A DNA stretch of 64,000 nucleotides from Chlorocebus sabaeus. Lineage: Eukaryota; Chordata; Mammalia; Primates; Cercopithecidae. A program made the position numbers and the translations under genes. The DNA lies in assembly GCF_047675955.1 (NCBI RefSeq), contig NC_132909.1, positions 42,149,931 through 42,213,930 on the forward strand. The letters are read 5' to 3'. This document shows positions 35,202-45,688 of this stretch, in pieces (position 1 is the first letter of the stretch; each line of letters begins with the position of its first letter). The notes beneath the pieces were generated by a model, which worked only from the letters and a program-made list of their open reading frames with translations, was not told the origin of the DNA and did no database searches.

Positions 35202-35435
35202 GCGCATGCGCACTGGCCCTGCCGCGCCGGGCCCACTCGCGCTCCCCACCTGGAAGTCAGGCTGCGGACCCTTTAAACAACGGCGGCTGCGCGGGGCGCC
35301 GGGGCCGGGGATGGGGTGGGAGGGGGCGTGTGCGCGGAGGGGCACGGGGAAGCGGGGAGGGGTGGGTGGGGGTCGCTGGGGGCTGCCGCCGCAGCCCCGG
35401 CGGCGGCCGGATCCGGGCTCCAGCAGGGGGCGGCG
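35202..35435. promoter_or_regulatory. Unit 2 NRF1/CTCF-like core
   Basis: gcgcatgcgca at 35,202-35,212 and ccagcagggggcggcg at 35,420-35,435. Same spacing as in unit 1 to within one base. Confidence 0.65.
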
Positions 35436-36384
35436 TGGGAGAAGGGGCCGCGGGCATCCCAGTAGCAAGATCCCCGGAGTCCTGTCTTCAGGACCTCCTG
35501 GAGCCGACTTCCACCGGTGGAGGGGGAGCTTCAGGGCCTCTGCTGGGGTCTCAGGACTCCTCTTGAGATGGGATTTTGGACCCCTCCCGGTGAGAAAGGA
35601 TGGGCTCGCCATCATGGGCTGAGGCAGGCGGGGCCTCCCTGCAGCACGGAATCATCCCCTGGGCCTTAAGGCGCGGTGCCAGCCGAAAATTCACTGACCC
35701 ACGAGCCCTGGGCCTCCCTCCCCCTCTGAAAGAGCGGCGGCCTAGCCCCGCTTGCAAAAGCCCCGGGGCTCCTGCAAGCTGCCTCTGCTTTCCAGGACAC
35801 GCGCAAACAAAACAGGGACGGGGCGGTTCCGCCGCGGAGCCAATGGCCCCACGCGTGGCACTGGCCGATCCCCGAGCAGACGACGTGAATGCGTGTCAGC
35901 CCGGGCGTTCGGGGCGACGGCGAAACCAACAGCGGAGTCCAGGCCTGTGCCCGGGTGGAAGAGGGTCCCAAGGGACCTGTCCGTGGATTCCAAGGGAAAT
36001 CAAAGAACGCCTGGGATCCAGGAGGGGGCCAGAAGATTCAGGGAGTCAGTCCACCCGCTCAGAGGAGCAGAGGAGAGGCTGTCCCTCAAGAACGAGAGGG
36101 GAAGTGCAGAGGGGAAGTGCCCCACCGCCTGTCCAAGAAGACAAGGCCAGTCACGGTCGCCTACCGCTCATGCGAGGAGGCAGGCCACCCAGCCATGAGG
36201 AGAAACAGGGAGAGCAAGACAGCTTCCCTGCCGGAGCCCGGAGCCCCGAATGGGAGCCAAGAGCTCCAGGGTCATGGAACCTGGCCAAGCAAGCAGAAAC
36301 AGGTTTGGAGAGAGAAACCGTCACCACACGGATGTCCGAGGAGTGTCTCCCTGACGCACTGGGAAGCGATCTGTGTCCGAGACA

Positions 36385-38702
36385 TTCAGCCAGACCGAGA
36401 AGCGTGTAGGCCCCCGAGAGACAGGGGAGACAGTGCAAGAGGGAGGACAGAGCAGAGGCCGGATCCCAGGCCGGATGCTGCCCGGTGCCACCGCGGCGGG
36501 CCTAAGGGAGGGTTGCCCAACGGCTGCCTTGTCCAGAGAGGCCAGCGTTCCAGGGACCGGGAGGCCCGGCATCTCCCCTTCCCGGCTTCCTCTTCAGGCT
36601 TCTGCCTCGGTGCAACTTCATTTCTCAGAGAAGCGCCGTGAAAAGGTACAAGCCTCTCCTCTGAGGCGGGTCTGCTCCTCTCCTGCAGGGCGATGAGCCC
36701 CACTGGGGCTTTTGTCCCTGGCTGGACTGTGCTTATCTTGATCCCAGGAGGGGGTCCGATCGGCAAGGGTAACGAGATTTCTCCACTGCTGCTGGGGAAG
36801 ACGCATCTCCTCACGCGGTCGTGGTCCTCAGGGACCCCGAGTGGAACGGCGGCGAAAACCACTGACGAGCCCGCCGCAAGACCCAGGCACAGAGGCAGAA
36901 GAAAGAGGCTCGGCAGAGCCAGGCCGACACGCAAGAAGTCGCCTTTGGGCGCACCGGGCGCATTCGTCCCAACGCACCCACGCACACGGGCAGGCGCACA
37001 CAAACCGGCAGAAAGAGGGAAAGACACACAGAGAGTGAGGGCCAGAGAGACAAGAGAGAATGGGAGAGACGCAGACACACACAGTCACACGGCAGCAGCG
37101 GCACAGAAACGCAGCCCCCGCAGGCACACAGCCCCCCTGACGCTGCAGGCTTCTGCTCCGGGCGTGAAGGCCCCTCCGGGGAGAGAGCAGCCCACGGACA
37201 GGCGGGCGGAACGGTCGTGGAGATCACGGGGGCAAGACTTTTGGGGAGACTCACCCCAACACCGTCCGGGCAGGCCTGATGCTGGGACGACGCGCCTCTT
37301 CCCCCGGACTCCGCCTGCGGTTTTGTCCTCCGGGCCGGCGCGTTGCGACTCCCGGCGTCCGTCCGGAGACGTTCCTGTCGACCCCGTGGAGAGGTGAGGC
37401 AGGAGCCCCGCAGCCCCGACACCCAAACACCGCCACGGAGGGCTCCTGCTTTGCTAAGCCTCAGGGGGCTGGTTTCTAAGACAACCGTGGGAACCGCTGT
37501 GACGCGGGAGGCCGCTCGCGCCTCGCGCATGCGCACTGGCCCTGCCGCGCCGGGCCCACTCGCGCTCCCCACCTGGAAGTCAGGCTGCGGTCCCTTTAAA
37601 CAACGGCGGCTGCGCGGGGCGCCGGGGCCGGGGATGGGGTGGGAGGGGGCGTGTGCGTGGAGGGACACGGGGAAGCGGGGAGGGGGGGGTGGGGGTCGCT
37701 GGGGGCTGCCGCCGCAGCCCCGGCGGCGGCCGGATCCGGGCTCCAGCAGGGGGCGGCGTGGGAGAAGGGGCCGCGGGCATCCCAGTAGCAAGATCCCCGG
37801 AGTCCTGTCTTCAGGACCTCCTGGAGCCTACTTCCACCGGTGGAGGGGGAGCCTCAGGGCCTCTGCTGGGGTCTCAGGACTCCTCTTGAGATGGGATTTT
37901 GGACCCCTCCCGGTGAGAAAGGATGGGCTCGCCATCATGGGCTGAGGCAGGCGGGGCCTCCCTGCAGCACGGAATCATCCCCTGGGCCTTAAGGCGCGGT
38001 GCCAGCCGAAAATTCACTGACCCACGAGCCCTGGGCCTCCCTCCCACTCTGAAAGAGCGGCGGCCTAGCCCCGCTTGCAAAAGCCCCGGGGCTCCTGCAA
38101 GCTGCCTCTGCTTTCCAGGACACGCGCAAACAGGGACGGGGCGATTCCGCCGCGGAGCCAATGGCCCCACGCGTGGCACTGGCCGATCCCTGAGCAGACG
38201 ACGTGAATGCGTGTCAGCCCGGGCGTACGGGGCGACGGCGAAACCAACAGCGGAGTGCAGGCCTGTGCCCGGGTGGAAGAGGGTCCCAAGGGACCTGTCC
38301 GTGGATTCCAAGGGAAATCAAAGAACGCCTGGGATCCAGGAGGGGGCCAGAAGATTCAGGGAGTCAGTCCACCCGCTCAGAGGAGCAGAGGAGAGGCTGT
38401 CCCTCAAGAACGAGAGGGGAAGTGCAGAGGGGAAGTGCCCCACCGCCTGTCCAAGAAGACAAGGCCAGTCACGGTGGCCTACCGCTCATGCGAGGAGGCA
38501 GGCCACCCAGCCATGAGGAGAAACAGGGAGAGCAAGACAGCTTCCCTGCCGGAGCCCGGAGCCCCGAATGGGAGCCACGAGCTCCAGGGTCATGGAACCT
38601 GGCCAAGCAAGCAGAAACAGGTTTGGAGAGAGAAACCGTCACCACACGGATGTCCGAGGAGTGTCTCCCTGACGCACTGGGAAGCGATCTGTGTCCGAGA
38701 CA
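36385..38702 (+). repeat. Macrosatellite unit 3 (2,318 bp, class A)
   Basis: Class A marks: no extra aaaac, ggtccctttaaac, aaacaccgcc, gcgtacgggg, and an unbroken G run before tgggggtcgct. The frame start reads gatgagccccactgg, as in units 4 and 5. Open frame at 36,693-37,397. Confidence 0.95.
37525..37758. promoter_or_regulatory. Unit 3 NRF1/CTCF-like core
   Basis: gcgcatgcgca at 37,525-37,535 and ccagcagggggcggcg at 37,743-37,758. Confidence 0.65.
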
Positions 38703-41025
38703 TTCAGCCAGACTGAGAAGCGTGTAGGCCCCCGAGAGACAGGGGAGACAGAGCAAGAGGGAGGACAGAGCAGAGGCCGGAGCCCAGGCCGGATGCTGCC
38801 CGGTGCCACCGCCGCGGGCCTAAGGGAGGGTTGCCCAACGGCTGCCTTGTCCAGAGAGGCCAGCGTTCCAGGGACCGGGAGGCCCGGCATCTCCCCTTCC
38901 CTGCTTCCTCTTCAGGCTTCTGCCTCGGTGCAACTTCATTTCTCAGAGAAGCGCCGTGAAAAGGTACAAGCCTCTCCTCTGAGGCGGGTCTGCTCCTCTC
39001 CTGCAGGGCGATGAGCCCCACTGGGGCTTTTGTCCCTGGCTGGACTGTGCTTATCTTGATCCCAGGAGGGGGTCCGATCGGCAAGGGTAACGAGATTTCT
39101 CCACTGCTGCTGGGGAAGACGCATCTCCTCACGCGGTCGTGGCCCTCAGGGACCCCGAGTGGAACGGCGGCGAAAACCACTGACGAGCCCGCCGCAAGAC
39201 CCAGGCACAGAGGCAGAAGAAAGAGGCTCGGCAGAGCCAGGCCGACACGCAAGAAGTCGCCTTTGGGCGCACCGGGCGCATTCGTCCCAACGCACCCACG
39301 CACACGGGCAGGCGCACACAAACCGGCAGAAAGAGGGAAAGACACACAGAGAGTGAGGGCCAGAGAGACAAGAGAGAATGGGAGAGACGCAGACACACAC
39401 AGTCACACGGCAGCAGCGGCACAGAAACGCAGCCCCCGCAGGCACACAGCCCCCCTGACGCTGCAGGCTTCTGCTCCGGGCGTGAAGGCCCCTCCGGGGA
39501 GAGAGCAGCCCACGGACAGGCGGGCGGAACGGTCGTGGAGATCACGGGGGCAAGACTTTTGGGGAGACTCACCCCAACACCGTCCGGGCAGGCCTGATGC
39601 TGGGACGACGCGCCTCTTCCCCCGGACTCCGCCTGCGGTTTTGTCCTCCGGGCCGGCGCGTTGCGACTCCCGGCGTCCGTCCGGAGACGTTCCTGTCGAC
39701 CCCGTGGAGAGGTGAGGCAGGAGCCCCGCAGCCCCGACACCCAAGCACCGCCACGGAGGGCTCCTGCTTTGCCAAGCCTCAGGGGGCTGGTTTCTAAGAC
39801 AACCGTGGGAACCGCTGTGACGCGGGAGGCCGCTCGCGCCTCGCGCATGCGCACTGGCCCTGGCGCGCCGGGCCCACTCGCGCTCCCCACCTGGAAGTCA
39901 GGCTGCGGACCCTTTAAACAACGGCGGCTGCGCGGGGCGCCGGGGCCGGGGATGGGGTGGGAGGGGGCGTGTGCGCGGAGGGGCACGGGGAAGCGGGGAG
40001 GGGTGGGTGGGGGTCGCTGGGGGCTGCCGCCGCAGCCCCGGCGGCGGCCGGATCCGGGCTCCAGCAGGGGGCGGCGTGGGAGAAGGGGCCGCGGGCATCC
40101 CAGTAGCAAGATTCCCGGAGTCCTGTCTTCAGGACCTCCTGGAGCCGACTTCCACCGGTGGAGGGGGAGCTTCAGGGCCTCTGCTGGGGTCTCAGGACTC
40201 CTCTTGAGATGGGATTTTGGACCCCTCCCGGTGAGAAAGGATGGGCTCGCCATCATGGGCTGAGGCAGGCGGGGCCTCCCTGCAGCACGGAATCATCCCC
40301 TGGGCCTTAAGGCGCGGTGCCAGCCGAAAATTCACTGACCCACGAGCCCTGGGCCTCCCTCCCCCTCTGAAAGAGCGGCGGCCTAGCCCCGCTTGCAAAA
40401 GCCCCGGGGCTCCTGCAAGCTGCCTCTGCTTTCCAGGACACGCGCAAACAAAACAGGGACGGGGCGGTTCCGCCGCGGAGCCAATGGCCCCACGCGTGGC
40501 ACTGGCCGATCCCCGAGCAGACGACGTGAATGCGTGTCAGCCCGGGCGTTCGGGGCGACGGCGAAACCAACAGCGGAGTCCAGGCCTGTGCCCGGGTGGA
40601 AGAGGGTCCCAAGGGACCTGTCCGTGGATTCCAAGGGAAATCAAAGAACGCCTGGGATCCAGGAGGGGGCCAGAAGATTCAGGGAGTCAGTCCACCCGCT
40701 CAGAGGAGCAGAGGAGAGGCTGTCCCTCAAGAACGAGAGGGGAAGTGCAGAGGGGAAGTGCCCCACCGCCTGACCAAGAAGACAAGGCCAGTCACGGTCG
40801 CCTACCGCTCATGCGAGGAGGCAGGCCACCCAGCCTTGAGGAGAAACAGGGAGAGCAAGACAGCTTCCCTGCCGGAGCCCGGAGCCCGGAATGGGAGCCA
40901 AGAGCTCCAGGGTCATGGAACCTGGCCAAGCAAGCAGAAACAGGTTTGGAGAGAGAAACCGTCACCACACGGATGTCCGAGGAGTGTCTCCCTGACGCAC
41001 TGGGAAGCGATCTGTGTCCGAGACA
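38703..41025 (+). repeat. Macrosatellite unit 4 (2,323 bp, class B)
   Basis: Carries all class B marks of unit 2, including the extra aaaac at about 40,445-40,456. It has gccttgagg near the end, shared with unit 6. Open frame at 39,011-39,715; one of the longest minus-strand shadow frames (375 codons) runs at 39,129-40,256. Confidence 0.95.
39843..40076. promoter_or_regulatory. Unit 4 NRF1/CTCF-like core
   Basis: gcgcatgcgca at 39,843-39,853 and ccagcagggggcggcg at 40,061-40,076. Confidence 0.65.
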
Positions 41026-43351
41026 TTCAGCCAGACTGAGAAGCGTGTAGGCCCCCGAGAGACAGGGGAGACAGAGCAAGAGGGAGGACAGAGCAGAGGC
41101 CGGATCCCAGGCCGGATGCTGCCCGGTGCCACCGCCGCGGGCCTAAGGGAGGGTTGCCCAACGGCTGCCTTGTCCAGAGAGGCCAGCGTTCCAGGGACCG
41201 GGAGGCCCGGCATCTCCCCTTCCCGGCTTCCTCTTCAGGCTTCTGCCTCGGTGCAACTTCATTTCTCAGAGAAGCGCCGTGAAAAGGTACAAGCCTCTCC
41301 TCTGAGGCGGGTCTGCTCCTCTCCTGCAGGGCGATGAGCCCCACTGGGGCTTTTGTCCCTGGCTGGACTGTGCTTATCTTGATCCCAGGAGGGGGTCCGA
41401 TCGGCAAGGGTAACGAGATTTCTCCACTGCTGCTGGGGAAGACGCATCTCCTCACGCGGTCGTGGTCCTCAGGGACCCCGAGTGGAACGGCGGCGAAAAC
41501 CACTGACGAGCCCGCCGCAAGACCCAGGCACAGAGGCAGAAGAAAGAGGCTCGGCAGAGCCAGGCCGACACGCAAGAAGTCGCCTTTGGGCGCACCGGGC
41601 GCATTCGTCCCAACGCACCCACGCACACGGGCAGGCGCACACAAACCGGCAGAAAGAGGGAAAGACACACAGAGAGTGAGGGCCAGAGAGACAAGAGAGA
41701 ATGGGAGAGACGCAGACACACACAGTCACACGGCAGCAGCGGCACAGAAACGCAGCCCCCACAGGCACACAGCCCCCCTGACGCTGCAGGCTTCTGCTCC
41801 GGGCGTGAAGGCCCCTCCGGGGAGAGAGCAGCCCACGGACAGGCGGGCGGAACGGTCGTGGAGATCACGGGGGCAAGACTTTTGGGGAGACTCACCCCAA
41901 CACCGTCCGGGCAGGCCTGATGCTGGGACGACGCGCCTCTTCCCCTGGACTCCGGCTGCGGTTTTGTCCTCCGGGCCGGCGCGTTGCGACTCCCGGCGTC
42001 AGTCCGGAGACGTTCCTGTCGACCCCGTGGAGAGGTGAGGCAGGAGCCCCGCAGCCCCGACACCCAAACACCGCCACGGAGGGCTCCTGCTTTGCTAAGC
42101 CTCAGGGGGCTGGTTTCTAAGACAACCGTGGGAACCGCTGTGACGCGGGAGGCCGCTCGCGCCTCGCGCATGCGCACTGGCCCTGCCGCGCCGGGCCCAC
42201 TCGCGCTCCCCACCTGGAAGTCAGGCTGCGGTCCCTTTAAACAACGGCGGCTGCGCGGGGCGCCGGGGCCGGGGATGGGGTGGGAGGGGGCGTGTGCGCG
42301 GAGGGGCACGGGGAAGCGGGGAGGGGGGGGGTGGGGGTCGCTAGGGGCTGCCGCCGCAGCCCCGGCGGCGGCCGGATCCGGGCTCCAGCAGGGGGCGGCG
42401 TGGGAGAAGGGGCCGCGGGCATCCCAGTAGCAAGATCCCCGGAGTCCTGTCTTCAGGACCTCCTGGAGCCGACTTCCACCGGTGGAGGGGGAGCCTCAGG
42501 GCCTCTGCTGGGGTCTCAGGACTCCTCTTGAGATGGGATTTTGGACCCCTCCCGGTGAGAAAGGATGGGCTCGCCATCATGGGCTGAGGCAGGCGGGGCC
42601 TCCCTGCAGCACGGAATCATCCCCTGGGCCTTAAGGCGCGGTGCCAGCCGAAAATTCACTGACCCACGAGCCCTGGGCCTCCCTCCCCCTCTGAAAGAGC
42701 GGCGGCCTAGCCCCGCTTGCAAAAGCCCCGGGGCTCCTGCAAGCTGCCTCTGCTTTCCAGGACACACGCAAACAGGGACGGGGCGGTTCCGCCGCGGAGC
42801 CAATGGCCCCACGCGTGGCACTGGCCGATCCCCGAGCAGACGACGTGAATGCGTGTCAGCCCGGGCGTACGGGGCGACGGCGAAACCAACAGCGGAGTCC
42901 AGGCCTGTGCCCGGGTGGAAGAGGGTCCCAAGGGACCTGTCCGTGGATTCCAAGGGAAATCAAAGAATGCCTGGGATCCAGGAGGGGGCCAGAAGATTCA
43001 GGGAGTCAGTCCACCCGCTCAGAGGAGCAGAGGAGAGGCTGTCCCTCAAGAACGAGAGGGGAAGTGCAGAGGGGAAGTGCCCCACCGCCTGTCCAAGAAG
43101 ACAAGGCCAGTCACGGTGGCCTACCGCTCATGCGAGGAGGCAGGCCACCCAGCCATGAGGAGAAACAGGGAGAGCAAGACAGCTTCCCTGCCGGAGCCCG
43201 GAGCCCCGAGCCCCGAATGGGAGCCAAGAGCTCCAGGGTCATGGAACCTGGCCAAGCAAGCAGAAACAGGTTTGGAGAGAGAAACCGTCACCACACGGAT
43301 GTCCGAGGAGTGTCTCCCTGACGGACTGGGAAGCGATCTGTGTCCGAGACA
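41026..43351 (+). repeat. Macrosatellite unit 5 (2,326 bp, class A)
   Basis: Class A marks as in unit 3, plus gtcgctagggg shared with unit 7. A private 7-bp duplication (agccccg) lies at about 43,202-43,215. Open frame at 41,334-42,038. Confidence 0.95.
42166..42400. promoter_or_regulatory. Unit 5 NRF1/CTCF-like core
   Basis: gcgcatgcgca at 42,166-42,176 and ccagcagggggcggcg at 42,385-42,400. Confidence 0.65.
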
Positions 43352-45688
43352 TTCAGCCAGACAGAGAAGCGTGTAGGCCCCCGAGAGACAGGGGAGACAG
43401 AGCAAGAGGGAGGACAGAGCAGAGGCCGGATCCCAGGCCGGATGCTGCCCGGTGCCACCGCGGCGGGCCTAAGGGAGGGTTGCCCAACGGCTGCCTTGTC
43501 CAGAGAGGCCAGCGTTCCAGGGACCGGGAGGCCCGGCATCTCCCCTTCCCGGCTTCCTCTTCAGGCTTCTGCCTCGGTGCAACTTCATTTCTCAGAGAAG
43601 CGCCGTGAAAAGGTACAAGCCTCTCCTCTGAGGCGGGTCTGCTCCTCTCCTGCAGGGCGATGAGCTCCTCTGGGGCTTTTGTCCCTGGCTGGACTGTGCT
43701 TATCTTGATCCCAGGAGGGGGTCCGATAGGCAAGGGTAACGAGATTTCTCCACTGCTGCTGGGGAAGACGCATCTCCTCACGCGGTGGTGGCCCTCAGGG
43801 ACCCCGAGTGGAACGGCGGCGAAAACCACTGACGAGCCCGCCGCAAGACCCAGGCACAGAGGCAGAAGAAAGAGGCTCGGCAGAGCCAGGCCGACACGCA
43901 AGAAGTCGCCTTTGGGCGCACCGGGCGCATTCGTCCGGGCGCATTCGTCCGAACGCACCCACGCACACGGGCAGGCGCACACAAACCGGCAGAAAGAGGG
44001 AAAGACACACAGAGAGTGAGGGCCAGAGAGACAAGAGAGAATGGGAGAGACGCAGACACACACAGTCACACGGCAGCAGCGGCACAGAAACGCAGCCCTC
44101 GCAGGCACACAGCCCCCCTGACGCTGCAGGCTTCTGCTCCGGGCGTGAAGGCCCCTCCGGGGAGAGAGCAGCCCACGGACAGGCGGGCGGAACGGTCGTG
44201 GAGATCACGGGGCCAAGACTTTTGGGGAGACTCACCCCAACACCGTCCGGGCAGGCCTGATGCTGGGACGACGCGCCTCTTCCCCCGGACTCCGCCTGCG
44301 GTTTTGTCCTCCGGGCCGGCGCGTTGCGACTCCCGGCGTCCGTCCGGAGACTTTCCTGTCGACCCCGTGGAGAGGTGAGGCAGGAGCCCCGCAGCCCCGA
44401 CACCCAAGCACCGCCACGGAGGGCTCCTGCTTTGCTAAGCCTCAGGGGGCTGGTTTCTAAGACAACCGTGGGAACAGCTGTGACGCGGGAGGCCGCTGGC
44501 GCCTCGCGCATGCGCACTGGCCCTGGCGCGCCGGGCCCACTCGCGCTCCCCACCTGGAAGTCAGGCTGCGGACCCTTTAAACAACGGCGGCTGCGCGGGG
44601 CGCCGGGGCCGGGGATGGGGTGGGAGGGGGCGTGTGCGCGGAGGGGCACGGGGAAGCGGGGAGGGGTGGGTGGGGGTCGCTGGGGGCTGCCGCCGCAGCC
44701 CCGGCGGCGGCCGGATCCGGGCTCCAGCAGGGGGCGGCGTGGGAGAAGGGGCCGCGGGCATCCCAGTAGCAAGATCCCCGGAGTCCTGTCTTCAGGACCT
44801 CCTGGAGCCGACTTCCACCGGTGGAGGGGGAGCCTCAGGGCCTCTGCTGGGGTCTCAGGACTCCTCTTGAGATGGGATTTTGGACCCCTCCCGGTGAGAA
44901 AGGATGGGCTCGCCATCATGGGCTGAGGCAGGCGGGGCCTCCCTGCAGCACGGAATCATCCCCTGGGCCTTAAGGCGCGGTGCCAGCCGAAAATTCACTG
45001 ACCCACGAGCCCTGGGCCTCCCTCCCCCTCTGAAAGAGCGGCGGCCTAGCCCCGCTTGCAAAAGCCCCGGGGCTCCTGCAAGCTGCCTCTGCTTTCCAGG
45101 ACACGCGCAAACAAAACAGGGACGGGGCGGTTCCGCCGCGGAGCCAATGGCCCCACGCGTGGCACTGGCCGATCCCCGAGCAGACGACGTGAATGCGTGT
45201 CAGCCCGGGCGTTCGGGGCGACGGCGAAACCAACAGCGGAGTCCAGGCCTGTGCCCGGGTGGAAGAGGGTCCCAAGGGACCTGTCCGTGGATTCCAAGGG
45301 AAATCAAAGAACGCCTGGGATCCAGGAGGGGGCCAGAAGATTCAGGGAGTCAGTCCACCCGCTCAGAGGAGCAGAGGAGAGGCTGTCCCTCAAGAACGAG
45401 AGGGGAAGTGCAGAGGGGAAGTGCCCCACCGCCTGTCCAAGAAGACAAGGCCAGTCTCGGTGGCCTACCGCTCATGCGAGGAGGCAGGCCACCCAGCCTT
45501 GAGGAGAAACAGGGAGAGCAAGACAGCTTCCCTGCCGGAGCCCGGAGCCCCGAATGGGAGCCAAGAGCTCCAGGGTCATGGAACCTGGCCATGCAAGCAG
45601 AAACAGGTTTGGAGAGAGAAACCGTCACCACACGGATGTCCGAGGAGTGTCTCCCTGACGGACTGGGAAGCGATCTGTGTCCGAGACA
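43352..45688 (+). repeat. Macrosatellite unit 6 (2,337 bp, class B)
   Basis: Class B marks as in units 2 and 4, including the extra aaaac at about 45,107-45,118. A private 14-bp tandem duplication (gggcgcattcgtcc, about 43,923-43,950) shifts the frame. The 234-codon frame found in every other unit is split here into 43,660-44,019 and 44,016-44,378. Confidence 0.95.
44506..44739. promoter_or_regulatory. Unit 6 NRF1/CTCF-like core
   Basis: gcgcatgcgca at 44,506-44,516 and ccagcagggggcggcg at 44,724-44,739. Confidence 0.65.

Larger units (their letters stand above)
34062..36384 (+). repeat. Macrosatellite unit 2 (2,323 bp, class B)
   Basis: Very close to units 4 and 6. Class B marks: extra aaaac in cgcaaacaaaacaggg (35,801-35,815), ggaccctttaaac, aagcaccgcc, gcgttcgggg and gggtgggtggggg. 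Its open frame is at 34,370-35,074. Confidence 0.95.

Noticed and set aside
39129..40256. 375-codon minus-strand frame in the macrosatellite (similar ones in other units)
   Set aside because: It overlaps the plus-strand frame and promoter-like core in stop-poor GC-rich DNA. Its length varies with single substitutions between units, and no domain is seen. Treated as a shadow frame.
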